From the NCBI RefSeq assembly GCF_034262375.1, contig NZ_CP139558.1, positions 248,001-312,000 on the forward strand: a stretch of 64,000 nucleotides of DNA, read 5' to 3'. Origin of the DNA: Mucilaginibacter sabulilitoris (GTDB lineage Bacteria > Bacteroidota > Bacteroidia > Sphingobacteriales > Sphingobacteriaceae). Under the pieces are notes generated by a model that was not told the origin of the DNA, searched no databases, and saw only the letters and a program-made list of their open reading frames with translations. Of this stretch, positions 44,397 through 52,883 are shown piece after piece (the stretch's first letter is position 1; every line of letters begins with the position of its first letter). Both the position numbers and the translations under genes were made by a program.

Positions 44397-44516
44397 AGTA
44401 TTCTTTTCAAGTTTTCGGATTTACGAAGTTTTGAAATCTCGTTTTCATCGTTCCCCTCAACCCTCTTTGCGGCGAAGCCGTAGAGGGTCGTCCAGCGAAG
44501 CGCAGACGTGGTGAGT
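44397..44516 (-). repeat. Dispersed repeat, copy 2
   Basis: Read on the minus strand this begins ACTCACCACG and contains TCTGCGCTTCGCTGGA, GGCTTCGCCGCAAAGAGGGTTGAGG and CAAAACTTCGTAAATC, matching 31051-31169 in the same order. The palindromic module is degraded here. Confidence 0.8.
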
Positions 44517-44528
44517 ATTAACCGGCGT

Positions 44529-45959
44529 TTATTCAACCAATCTTGCCACAATCTCATCAGCCGCAAGTTTTTCCTGCTCACCCGTGGTCATGTTTTTAAA
44601 GGAGAGTAAACCGCTTTGCATTTCGTCGCTGCCGATTACTACTGTGTAGGGGATGTTTTTGTTATTAGCGTACTCCATTTGCTTTTTGATCTTGGCTCCG
44701 GCAGGGTATAGCTCCGCATTGATGTTCCTGCTGCGCAGCTTTTGCAACAGCGGGAGGGCGTAGAGCTCACCTTCTTTATCAAAATTACAGATAAGTACCT
44801 GGGTGCTTTGGTTTGCCGCGGCAGGGAACAAGGTGAGTTCTTCCAGCACATCATAAATACGGTCGGCACCAAAGGATATGCCAACACCGGTAAGACCTTT
44901 TAACCCGAACATGCCGGTAAGATCATCATAACGACCGCCGCCGCCGATGCTGCCCATGGCCACCTCATTGGTTTTTACCTCGAAGATGGCGCCGGTGTAA
45001 TAATTTAAGCCGCGGGCCAGGGTAATGTCCAATTCCAGCTTGGCGGTTTGCAGCGGGCACTTTTCAATATAACTGAAAACGGTTTCAATTTCATCGCAAC
45101 CTTTCAGGCCAATTTCAGAAGCAGCCAGCGCCTCACGCAGGCTTTGCAGTTTTTCGGTATTGGAACCTTCCAGTAAAATAACCGGTTTAATTTTTTCAAT
45201 ATCTGCCTGGACAAAACCGCGTTCCAACAACTCTTTGATCACACCATCAAGCCCAATCTTGTCGAGTTTATCAATGGCTACAGTCAAATCAATTATACTA
45301 TCAGCTTTATCTATAATTTGAGCAACACCTGATAGAATTTTTCTATTATTAATTTTTATGCTGAAATCCTTTAATCCAAGCTTGTCCAAAGCCTCGTCAT
45401 ATATCATGATAAACTCAGCCTCATTCAGTAAAGAATCGGAACCAACCACGTCGGCATCGCACTGGTAAAACTCCCGGTAACGGCCCCGTTGAGGCCTGTC
45501 GGCACGCCAAACAGGCTGCACCTGGAAACGCTTGAACGGAAAAGTGATCTCGTTCTGGTGCTGTACTACGTAACGGGCAAAAGGCACGGTAAGATCGTAA
45601 CGGAGGGCTTTTTCAGTACTTTTTAAAAGTGCTTCCCTTCTCTTTTCTTCAATGCGACGTTCTATTTCAACGTCCCATTCTGTAATCCCATTAGGAAATA
45701 TTATATTTTTTAAAGAAGTCGCTTTGAAAATTTCAAGTTGCTCATTAGTATTCAGCACCTTAAATATCAACTTATCCCCCTCATCTCCATATTTACCGGT
45801 CAGGGTTGATAGATTTTCCATCGTAGGCGTTTCAATCTGTTGGTAGCCGTATTTACGGAAAACGCTTTTAATGGTATCAAAAATATAGTTACGTTTCACC
45901 ATTTCGGTAGGTGAAAAATCGCGGGTGCCTTTTGGTACGGATGGTTTGATGGATGCCAT
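44529..45959 (-). CDS. hisS: Histidyl-tRNA synthetase
   Basis: I use the ATG at 45959 (MASIKPSVPKGTRDFSP). The protein of about 476 residues has class II motif 2 with FKRFQVQPVWRADRPQRGRY and EFYQCDADVVG, the histidine-specific LARGLNYYTGAIFEV, motif 3 GVGISFGADRIYDVL and the C-terminal anticodon-binding domain (QVLICNFDKEGELYAL). It charges tRNA-His in the cytosol. A TACATTTG box ends 4 bases before the ATG. Confidence 0.96.
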   Translation of the reverse strand: MASIKPSVPKGTRDFSPTEMVKRNYIFDTIKSVFRKYGYQQIETPTMENLSTLTGKYGDEGDKLIFKVLNTNEQLEIFKATSLKNIIFPNGITEWDVEIERRIEEKRREALLKSTEKALRYDLTVPFARYVVQHQNEITFPFKRFQVQPVWRADRPQRGRYREFYQCDADVVGSDSLLNEAEFIMIYDEALDKLGLKDFSIKINNRKILSGVAQIIDKADSIIDLTVAIDKLDKIGLDGVIKELLERGFVQADIEKIKPVILLEGSNTEKLQSLREALAASEIGLKGCDEIETVFSYIEKCPLQTAKLELDITLARGLNYYTGAIFEVKTNEVAMGSIGGGGRYDDLTGMFGLKGLTGVGISFGADRIYDVLEELTLFPAAANQSTQVLICNFDKEGELYALPLLQKLRSRNINAELYPAGAKIKKQMEYANNKNIPYTVVIGSDEMQSGLLSFKNMTTGEQEKLAADEIVARLVE

Positions 45960-45963
45960 GCGG

Positions 45964-45971
45964 CAAATGTA
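45964..45971 (-). promoter_or_regulatory. -7 box TACATTTG abutting hisS start
   Basis: The minus-strand match to TAnnTTTG ends 4 bases before the ATG at 45959, suggesting a leaderless hisS message. No convincing -33 element is seen at 19-21 bases. Confidence 0.45.
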
Positions 45972-46142
45972 CAAAAGTTTTATTTTTTAGTTCCGTTGTA
46001 TGCAACCTGCATCATGGAATAGCACAACTAATCTGGAATGCAAAAACATACTTCATGTAACAAGCTCGCTTCATGTATCGTATCAGCTTAAATGACACTC
46101 CTTTTACCTTAGCACTTGCAGAAAAATATATTTTTGAAGCCC

Positions 46143-46652
46143 ATGAACATTATCACTCAAACTTCCCGCCTGCTGATCCGCGAATTTATACCCGATGACG
46201 AAGCTCTTTTACTTGACCTCGATGCCGATGCCCGTTTAACCCGCTATGTAAAAAAGCGTACCGAACAGGAAAGCAAAAAGGTTTTTAAGGAGACCCTCAG
46301 AGAATACAAGAACCTGTCGGGTCTGGGTCGCTGGGGCATATTCAACAGTGCCGACAACGACTTTATTGGCGTTTGCATACTTAACTACAGCGAGTATGAC
46401 AGCAGCAGCATTGAACTGGGCTATCGCCTGCACCTCAAATACTGGGGCGCCGGTATTGCCACCGAATTGGCCAAAGCACTGGTATTTTACGGCCTTAACG
46501 AAATTGGCTTAAAAGAAATTTGCGCGGTTACGCATCCGGATAATACGGCTTCTCAAAAAGTGCTGGCCAAAGCGGGCTTTCAGCCTCATGGCCGGGCCTT
46601 CTGGTATGGTGAGGACCTGCCTTTATTTAAGATTGGGAAAAGCGCCCTTTAA
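46143..46652 (+). CDS. GNAT family N-acetyltransferase (RimJ/RimL-like)
   Basis: I use the ATG at 46143; an earlier TTG at 46116 is less likely. The 169-residue protein has the acceptor region SRLLIREFIPDDEALLLDL, the central strand IGVCILNYSEYDSSSIELGY and the acetyl-CoA loop RLHLKYWGAGIATELAKAL, ending NTASQKVLAKAGFQPHGR. RimJ/RimL-like enzymes acetylate amino groups of proteins or small molecules; the substrate is unknown. Confidence 0.92.
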   Translation: MNIITQTSRLLIREFIPDDEALLLDLDADARLTRYVKKRTEQESKKVFKETLREYKNLSGLGRWGIFNSADNDFIGVCILNYSEYDSSSIELGYRLHLKYWGAGIATELAKALVFYGLNEIGLKEICAVTHPDNTASQKVLAKAGFQPHGRAFWYGEDLPLFKIGKSAL

Positions 46653-46668
46653 CAAGGAGGATTTGAAT

Positions 46669-47136
46669 TTAGCTACTCCCTTCCGGGGGAAGAGAGGCAA
46701 GGCGGATCAATTCCCTGATTATATCCTTACAGCCGCCTTCTATCAGCTCAAAAACAGGTTCAAACTGGTTATCATCATAGTAGGGATCGGGAACCACCTT
46801 ATCGACAAGTAACAACTTTACCTTTTGGGCATCATCGTCATTACGGGCCATATTAAGCACATCGCTCAGGTTATTCTTATCCATCACAAAAATATGGTCG
46901 AAACGATCAAAGTCGGCTACCTTAAACTGGCGGCAAACCTGCTTGCTGATGTCAATGCCATGCTCACGCGCCGTGAGGATGGACCGCCTGTCGGGGCCTT
47001 CGCCAATATGCCAGCTGCCGGTACCTGCAGAGTCAACCTCCCAGTCCAAACCGGCTTTATCACTCAAATGCTGCATCACACCCTCTGCCAACGGCGAGCG
47101 GCATATATTGCCCAGGCAAACCATTAGTATCTTCAT
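46669..47136 (-). CDS. Low molecular weight protein-tyrosine phosphatase
   Basis: The 155-residue enzyme has the P-loop VCLGNICRSPLAEG (Cys7 nucleophile, Arg13) and the catalytic Asp in VVPDPYYDD, the complete LMW-PTP pattern. It hydrolyses phosphotyrosine or related phosphates in the cytosol. No tyrosine kinase or capsule genes are nearby. It converges with the acetyltransferase gene 16 bases away. Confidence 0.94.
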   Translation of the reverse strand: MKILMVCLGNICRSPLAEGVMQHLSDKAGLDWEVDSAGTGSWHIGEGPDRRSILTAREHGIDISKQVCRQFKVADFDRFDHIFVMDKNNLSDVLNMARNDDDAQKVKLLLVDKVVPDPYYDDNQFEPVFELIEGGCKDIIRELIRLASLPPEGSS

Positions 47137-47200
47137 ATTTTTAAAGTGAATGGTTTGATGTTTAATCTATTCATCTCTCACTTAATCAACTGCTCACCAA

Positions 47201-47995
47201 TTATCCAAATATCTGATTCAGCACACCGGCAAGGCGTACACCGGCTTTTAGCATTTGCTGGTTAAGCAGGCCAATGTATTTAAAATTATACTTATAACTC
47301 AGGTTTTCCATTGGAGTTACACCTGCATATATCTTTTCGGCAAGCTGGTTGCTTTCAAACAGCCATTCGCTTATTGGGGCCTTTTGCAGTTGCACGCGTT
47401 CAGCCGCTGTAGTGTGGTTAATCATTGCTGCATACTCCGTATAGCTCAGTTGCTGGGCATCTATCAGCTCACTATCCCAAACAGAGTGCAGGTTACTGTC
47501 TTTACCAAACCACTGTACTTTAACGTCATTACCGCCCTTATCTTGTGTATGCCCGGTGTGCAGGGGCTGGTGCACGTCTTCTACAATATGAATGAGCATA
47601 CGCAGATAAAGCAGCTTATTGGCTTTGTCAAGGTTTTTCTTTTTTAACTCAGCAATTAAAAAATTCATTTTGGTATAAGCATCGGTCGCGGTATCGGCCT
47701 TTAAATAGGTCTGCAGTTCCGGGTAGGTATAAGCCTTATCCAGATCAATAAAATGCCAGTTGTACAAATACCTGTAAGCAGGGTCAGATTTAATAAAATC
47801 AGCCCAGTTGCTGGTGATCGCGATAGATTCGTCACCCAAAATAGCTTTTATAGCCGCACGGGCCTTGGGCGTTAAATAACTATCGGCTATTTGGCCGCAA
47901 ATACGGTGGCCATTGGTTCCCCAGGCCATACTTTGCAGGGGAATATAAAATAAGGCAATAAGCAGAACGATCTTTTTGAAAAAGTTTGTTTTCAT
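47201..47995 (-). CDS. Secreted S1/P1-type nuclease
   Basis: I use the ATG at 47995, which gives a signal peptide (IVLLIALFYIPLQSMA) whose cleavage exposes Trp as the mature N-terminus (AWGTNGHRICGQIAD), a zinc ligand in this family. Further ligands appear in NWHFIDLD, LRMLIHIVEDVHQPLHTGH, KGGNDVKVQWFG and NLHSVWDSELI. These enzymes cleave single-stranded nucleic acids in the periplasm or outside the cell, for phosphate and nucleoside scavenging. It lies directly downstream of a lipoprotein gene, the two frames nearly touching. Confidence 0.93.
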   Translation of the reverse strand: MKTNFFKKIVLLIALFYIPLQSMAWGTNGHRICGQIADSYLTPKARAAIKAILGDESIAITSNWADFIKSDPAYRYLYNWHFIDLDKAYTYPELQTYLKADTATDAYTKMNFLIAELKKKNLDKANKLLYLRMLIHIVEDVHQPLHTGHTQDKGGNDVKVQWFGKDSNLHSVWDSELIDAQQLSYTEYAAMINHTTAAERVQLQKAPISEWLFESNQLAEKIYAGVTPMENLSYKYNFKYIGLLNQQMLKAGVRLAGVLNQIFG

Positions 47996-47996
47996 T

Positions 47997-48536
47997 TTAC
48001 AAAGGTTTTGGGACACAGCTTGTGCGTTTTATTAAATGCACATTGATAGGTATAACGTTTGATGTACTCGCAAATTGGATAAGCGAATCGGTTTTTTGCT
48101 TTACTTTAAAATACTCCTCGTAATCGCCATAACGGAAACAGCCTTTCTCATCCTTGTAGCTGCCATCGGCATTACAAAATTCGCCTTTAAGGTGCAGCGT
48201 GTCCAGCTTTTGTGAGTAAGTGCCTCTGATATATTCGTTCCAATGGCCGCTGTTCATACAGGTGTCAGCACCATAATTTACTTTGCTCACCGTGCTGATC
48301 TTCATAAAAAAAGAATCGCAGCTAAACCTGAGGTTATACAGCGAATAAGTAACCAGGCGCTTTTGAGCCGGTACAGAATCCTGTTGCCATTCGCCCTGTA
48401 TATATTTTTCGCCGGGGCCCTGAGTGTCGGGATTTAATGAGCAGGAAGCCATTAGAAAGGCGAAAGGTAAAAGGCAAAAGACAAAAGAGCTTTTTGTGAT
48501 AAGAGATAAAAAACGAAAGCTTAAAGGCTTTGACAT
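47997..48536 (-). CDS. Putative lipoprotein of unknown function, 179 aa
   Basis: A hydrophobic segment (SSFVFCLLPFAFLMAS) followed by a lipobox Cys gives a type II signal peptide. The mature part (YIQGEWQQDS, SGHWNEYIRGTYSQKLDTLHLKGEF) looks like a small beta-rich domain with four further Cys residues. No family is recognised. Its stop nearly abuts the S1/P1 nuclease start, so the two are probably co-transcribed. Confidence 0.8.
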   Translation of the reverse strand: MSKPLSFRFLSLITKSSFVFCLLPFAFLMASCSLNPDTQGPGEKYIQGEWQQDSVPAQKRLVTYSLYNLRFSCDSFFMKISTVSKVNYGADTCMNSGHWNEYIRGTYSQKLDTLHLKGEFCNADGSYKDEKGCFRYGDYEEYFKVKQKTDSLIQFASTSNVIPINVHLIKRTSCVPKPL

Positions 48537-48560
48537 AAACTATTGCTAAAAGCAGTAAAT

Positions 48561-48590
48561 AAAAAGCCCCTCTCCTGAAGGAGAGGAGTT
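48561..48590 (-). terminator. Terminator of fumC
   Basis: On the minus strand CCTCTCCT/AGGAGAGG with a two-base loop is followed by GGCTTTTTATTT. It lies between fumC and the lipoprotein gene. Confidence 0.8.
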
Positions 48591-48601
48591 GGGGTGAGGC
48601 T

Positions 48602-49999
48602 TTATTTTAAACTGCCTATCATATCTTCTGGCTTAACCCATTGGTCAAACTGCTCATTGGTTAACAAGCCCAGGCCAATAGCGGCTTCGCGCAGGGACGT
48701 ACCTTCTTTCAATGCTGTTTTGGCAATTTTGGCTGCATTCTCGTAACCTATGTGCGGGTTAAGGGCTGTAACCAGCATTAGCGAGTTTTCCAGGTGTTTT
48801 TTGATGCCTTCGTAGTTTGGCTGAATACCAACCGCGCAATGGTCATTGAAAGACACACAAGCATCGCCAATTAAACGGGCCGATTGTAAAAAGTTAGCTG
48901 CCATTACCGGTTTAAATACATTCAGCTCATAATGCCCGTTTGAGCCGCCAATGGATATCGCCACATCGTTACCCATTACCTGTGCAGCCACCATGGTAAC
49001 CGCCTCATTTTGGGTTGGATTAACTTTGCCGGGCATAATTGATGATCCCGGCTCATTATCTGGAATATGAATTTCGCCAATACCCGAACGCGGACCAGAG
49101 GCCAGCATCCTGATATCGTTTGCAATTTTCATTAAGGAAACAGCAATTTGCTTTAACGCTCCGTGGCTCTCCACAATGGCATCGTGTGCTGCAAGCGCTT
49201 CAAATTTGTTTTCGGCAGTAATGAAAGGTAAGCCGGTAAATTTGGCGATATATTCGGCTACTTTTACATCGTATCCTTTAGGAGTATTGATACCAGTACC
49301 TACTGCTGTACCGCCCAAAGCCAGTTCAGAAAGGTGATCAAGTGTATTTCTTAGGGCTTTTAAGCCATGGTTCAGTTGTGACACATAGCCAGAAAACTCC
49401 TGACCTAAGGTAAGCGGTGTAGCATCCATCAGGTGGGTACGGCCAATTTTTACAACGTTTTTAAACGCCTCGACTTTAGCCTGCAGGGTATCGCGCAGTT
49501 TTTCAATACCTGGGATGGTTACATCAATCAGTATTTTGTAAGCCGCGATGTGCATGGCCGTAGGGTAAGTATCGTTTGATGATTGCGATTTATTTACATC
49601 ATCATTGGGATGAATGAAAGTTTTACCTTCGCCCAGTTTATTGCCTTGTAATACATGAGCGCGGTTGGCCACCACCTCGTTCACGTTCATGTTTGATTGC
49701 GTGCCCGAGCCCGTTTGCCATATCACCAGCGGAAATTCACTTGCCAGCGATCCGGTTAATATTTCATCGCAAACCTGTGCTATCAGGTCGCGTTTTTCGG
49801 TCGGCAGTACACCAAGATCGGTATTGGTATAAGCGGCGGCTTTTTTCAGGTATGCAAATGCATCAATGATCTCTTTAGGCATTGATGCCTCCGGACCAAT
49901 TTTAAAGTTGTTGCGTGAACGTTCTGTTTGTGCTCCCCAGTATTTATCGGCAGGTACCTGTACCTCGCCCATGGTATCGTGTTCGGTTCTGAAACTCAT
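48602..49999 (-). CDS. fumC: Class II fumarate hydratase
   Basis: The 465-residue enzyme has the superfamily signature [17 protein letters not shown], plus [32 protein letters not shown] and [18 protein letters not shown], all typical of FumC. It interconverts fumarate and malate in the citric acid cycle. Length is normal; start and stop are clear. Confidence 0.97.
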   Translation of the reverse strand: MSFRTEHDTMGEVQVPADKYWGAQTERSRNNFKIGPEASMPKEIIDAFAYLKKAAAYTNTDLGVLPTEKRDLIAQVCDEILTGSLASEFPLVIWQTGSGTQSNMNVNEVVANRAHVLQGNKLGEGKTFIHPNDDVNKSQSSNDTYPTAMHIAAYKILIDVTIPGIEKLRDTLQAKVEAFKNVVKIGRTHLMDATPLTLGQEFSGYVSQLNHGLKALRNTLDHLSELALGGTAVGTGINTPKGYDVKVAEYIAKFTGLPFITAENKFEALAAHDAIVESHGALKQIAVSLMKIANDIRMLASGPRSGIGEIHIPDNEPGSSIMPGKVNPTQNEAVTMVAAQVMGNDVAISIGGSNGHYELNVFKPVMAANFLQSARLIGDACVSFNDHCAVGIQPNYEGIKKHLENSLMLVTALNPHIGYENAAKIAKTALKEGTSLREAAIGLGLLTNEQFDQWVKPEDMIGSLK

Positions 50000-50239
50000 G
50001 GTAGTATTAAAATTTTAGCAGGGCAAAGTTATGGTTTTATATGATGCAAGGGAATGGCAAAGCGTAATCTTTTTAATACAGGGTTTAGTATGAGATTTTG
50101 GATACTGACGAAATATTGAACCGGCACTTTAAGTAAAACGGCTCGAAATTTTTTTAAATGTTCACGTTCATGCGCCCATGAACGACCGTTAACATTCATG
50201 AACATCTGATAATCAGCAATTTAAAATTCAACCAATAAA

Positions 50240-50266
50240 CTTGCGAAGCTTAAAAAACTTCGCAAG
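50240..50266. repeat. Short palindromic repeat (CTTGCGAAG)
   Basis: Arms CTTGCGAAG and CTTCGCAAG surround a 9-base A-rich loop. The layout resembles the palindromic module of the dispersed repeat at 31138-31169. Confidence 0.7.
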
Positions 50267-50285
50267 TATGAAAACGCGGTAAATT

Positions 50286-51319
50286 TTAAAACTCCCGCTT
50301 AGTATTACCTACCCAGGTCTCCAACACAGATAGCTGTTTGTCGTTTTCCTTAAACCATTTCAGGTTGTCGTCTTTATGGGCGCTCAAACTAACCAGCCGG
50401 GCAAAAGCGGGCATATTATCTGTTTGGGCAAGTTTGCCAAAGTAATCGGCATAGTATTTCCAGAAAAAGTCTTTATTGCTTTGTTATCCGATTCCCTCCC
50501 TGTTGTTTCAAATATCATTTTTAATTCACTCGCCAATCGCTCCTGCGGCGTTCCGATATTTTTATCTTCAAATGCTTTGCTTGCCGCAGCAGCCAGGGAG
50601 ACTGAAGTTTCGGCCACAGACATGGACGAAATCCCTTTGGAATCTTTATCCATGTTAATTAAAATATTTTTTTGAACGGCTTCTGTCTTAAATATTTTGT
50701 CGAGATATTCATAAGCCTCGGCAGATCGCTTGGTTTGGGGTTCAAGCAGCAGAAAACTGCAGAAGGCCATCACTGCACATACTTTTTTATTTTGACCAAG
50801 AGTGGCTAAAGCATAGGCTCGTTGACTGCTGGCATGCTTAGGATCCAATTTTATGGCTTCAATGGCATAAGCCTCAGCTTCGGGATATTTTTTTTGACGC
50901 AGGTAGGCTAAAGCCATGTTGAAATGCAGGCGTTGAAAGTTGGGAAAAGCTTTCATTCCGGCCTTGTAACAGGCTTCGGCTTTGTCAAACTGCCCGTCAT
51001 CATCATAAGTGCTCCCGAGCAAATCAAATGCTTCGGCCATTTGATTTGTTGATGTTAGCTTTTCAAGGTATGGAATGGCATCCTTTGATTTGCCTGAGCT
51101 GCACATGGTAAATGACATTTCATACATCGCGTTAATATTATCCGGATCGGCCTTTAAGGCTTCCTGATATTTGGCAATGGCCTCGTCATACTTTCTGGCA
51201 TCATGCAGTGTTATACCTTGCTTAACCAAGGCTTTAGCTGCATCTTTATCCTGCCCAAAAACAAGGGTTGAAAAAACAGAGAATACGGTTATGAGTAAAA
51301 TTTTGTGATAGGTTTTCAT
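50286..51319 (-). pseudogene. TPR protein with C-terminal frameshift
   Basis: The first frame starts at 51319 with a signal peptide (ILLITVFSVFSTLVFG) and TPR units (GITLHDARKYDEAIAKYQEA, PNFQRLHFNMALAYLRQKKY), and ends at 50384 with an unrelated tail. From about 50475 another frame continues with DFFWKYYADYFGKLAQTDN and MPAFARLVSLSAHKDDN to a stop at 50286. The paralogue at 51773-52774 has this ending in frame (FFRNYYASFFFKLAQTEHMP). One base is therefore missing near 50472-50480, or the sequence has an error there. TPR proteins of this type scaffold periplasmic or envelope assemblies; the specific role is unknown. Confidence 0.8.
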
Positions 51320-51439
51320 GCTTAAATTTAAATACAGAAAACCAAAAAAGAAAGTTCTTTAAAATTTTTAGCACGGTAACATTATGCTTTTATGTGATGT
51401 AAGGGAATGACAAATGGTAATCTTTTTGTGATGGGATTA

Positions 51440-51447
51440 TATATTTG
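51440..51447 (+). promoter_or_regulatory. -7 box TATATTTG abutting the start at 51451
   Basis: The box ends 3 bases before the ATG at 51451, another leaderless-type arrangement. No -33 element is evident. Confidence 0.4.
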
Positions 51448-51450
51448 TGC

Positions 51451-51747
51451 ATGGAGTACGAAATACATTTATTTTCAGGAACGGCTTGCATTACGGAAGC
51501 AGCGACTTACAAATATCCGGTGGGAGAAAAACATGCTTTTTTGTTTTTTTTGAGGGAAAATAAAAACTCCGAATATGATTCTCTTAAAGCTGAAGGGCTC
51601 ATTATTTCTTGTGGACTTAATAAAATCGAATTTTCCAGGGAAGGAAAAGTAAGCCAGGAAAAAGCAGAAAATAGTGACAAAAAGAAATACTATGATGCTG
51701 CTATTGAATCTGGATCGGCTTTGATTTTGTACTCTGATCCAATCTAA
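51451..51747 (+). CDS. Small protein of unknown function, 98 aa
   Basis: The ATG-initiated frame (MEYEIHLFSGTACITEA) reads through a charged middle (RENKNSEYDSLKAEG) to YYDAAIESGSALILYSDPI. There is no signal peptide. The sequence does not resemble a family I know. It sits alone between two minus-strand TPR genes and reads opposite to both. Confidence 0.6.
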   Translation: MEYEIHLFSGTACITEAATYKYPVGEKHAFLFFLRENKNSEYDSLKAEGLIISCGLNKIEFSREGKVSQEKAENSDKKKYYDAAIESGSALILYSDPI

Positions 51748-51772
51748 GTGGGAATAATCTTCGAATTTCCGA

Positions 51773-52774
51773 TTAAAACTTTCTTTCCTGCGCGCTCACC
51801 CATTCTTCCAGCGCTTTGCGGTTATCCTCATTTTGCTGCAGCCATTGGCTGTCCGCTGCTTTATTGGCGCTCATATCCATTAAGCGGGCAAAGGCCGGCA
51901 TGTGCTCTGTTTGAGCCAGTTTGAAAAAAAAGGAGGCGTAGTAGTTCCTGAAAAAATCATTCCCAGTTTGCTTTTCGGCCAATTGCCCAACCGCCAGAAA
52001 TACAGCCTTTAATTGTGCTGCAAGTAAATCTGCCGGTGATGCATATTTTCTCGAGGCTGTAATTGCCGCCGCCGCCGAAAGCGCTTTGTTTAGGACAATA
52101 ATAGCAGCATCCGTTTTTTCAGTTTTCAGCGTGCCGCCTTTTAAAATGCTCTGCATATTAGTATACGCCTCGGCAGCGCGCGGGCCATCGGGCTCCAATA
52201 ACAAAAAACTGCAAAGCCCCAGTAAGGCCGCAGCCCTTTTGTTTTGATGGAAAGTCACCAGCCCGTATAACCGCTGGCTGTTGGCATGTTTAGGATCAAG
52301 CTTAATGGCATTAATAGCAGCCTGCTCCGCATCAGCATATCTTGCAGCCCTGAAATAGGCCAGACCTATGTTAAAATAGAGGGGCTGATAGTCGGGCTTG
52401 AGCTGTATACCGGCTTTGTAAGCATCAATGGCTTGTTGAGGTTGATGAGCGCCGTCATAAATGCTGCCCATGAGTTCATAGGCCGGACCGGTAAAATTGT
52501 TGTTTGTTTTAACCACCTTATTCAAATACGGGATACCCTCTGTACCCTTACCCGATGAAAAGAGGCTGTAGGCCAGTTGATAATTAGCCTGCATATTTTC
52601 GGGGTCGCTAGCTAAAACTTGCTTATATTTTTCAATTGCTCCGGCATAATTATGCTCATTGTTTAGCTGAACGCCTTGTTTTATTAAAGCGTTAACATCT
52701 GTATCCTGAGCGTGGACTGTGAGTCCCAAAAGCAAAACGGGTATAATAAGTACGGCTTTTTTCACAATATTCAT
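51773..52774 (-). CDS. Secreted TPR protein, 333 aa
   Basis: The protein has a signal peptide (VLIIPVLLLGLTVHA) followed by tandem TPR units (GVQLNNEHNYAGAIEKYKQV, QANYQLAYSLFSSGKGTE, QPLYFNIGLAYFRAARYADA, HANSQRLYGLVTFHQNKRAA) and an alpha-helical C-terminal third. It is a close paralogue of the frameshifted gene at 50286-51319, sharing domain order and the FFxxYYAxxFxKLAQT ending. The pair probably arose by local duplication with the small 51451 gene between them. The function is unknown; it is presumably periplasmic. Confidence 0.88.
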   Translation of the reverse strand: MNIVKKAVLIIPVLLLGLTVHAQDTDVNALIKQGVQLNNEHNYAGAIEKYKQVLASDPENMQANYQLAYSLFSSGKGTEGIPYLNKVVKTNNNFTGPAYELMGSIYDGAHQPQQAIDAYKAGIQLKPDYQPLYFNIGLAYFRAARYADAEQAAINAIKLDPKHANSQRLYGLVTFHQNKRAAALLGLCSFLLLEPDGPRAAEAYTNMQSILKGGTLKTEKTDAAIIVLNKALSAAAAITASRKYASPADLLAAQLKAVFLAVGQLAEKQTGNDFFRNYYASFFFKLAQTEHMPAFARLMDMSANKAADSQWLQQNEDNRKALEEWVSAQERKF

Positions 52775-52883
52775 AGTTAAACATACAAAGTGTATGAAGT
52801 AAACGAAAAAAATTAAAACTTTAATTCATACCTGCGTTATAATTTCTAATTTTCGCATTCGTTTAAGAGTGAGAAATTTATTT

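Larger units (their letters stand above)
44120..44528. other. Intergenic region filled with terminator and dispersed repeats
   Basis: These 409 bases between porX and hisS hold the porX terminator, a CATCCTGAG-type extragenic repeat at about 44209-44283 and an inverted copy of the dispersed repeat at 44397-44516. No gene is supported. Confidence 0.7.
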
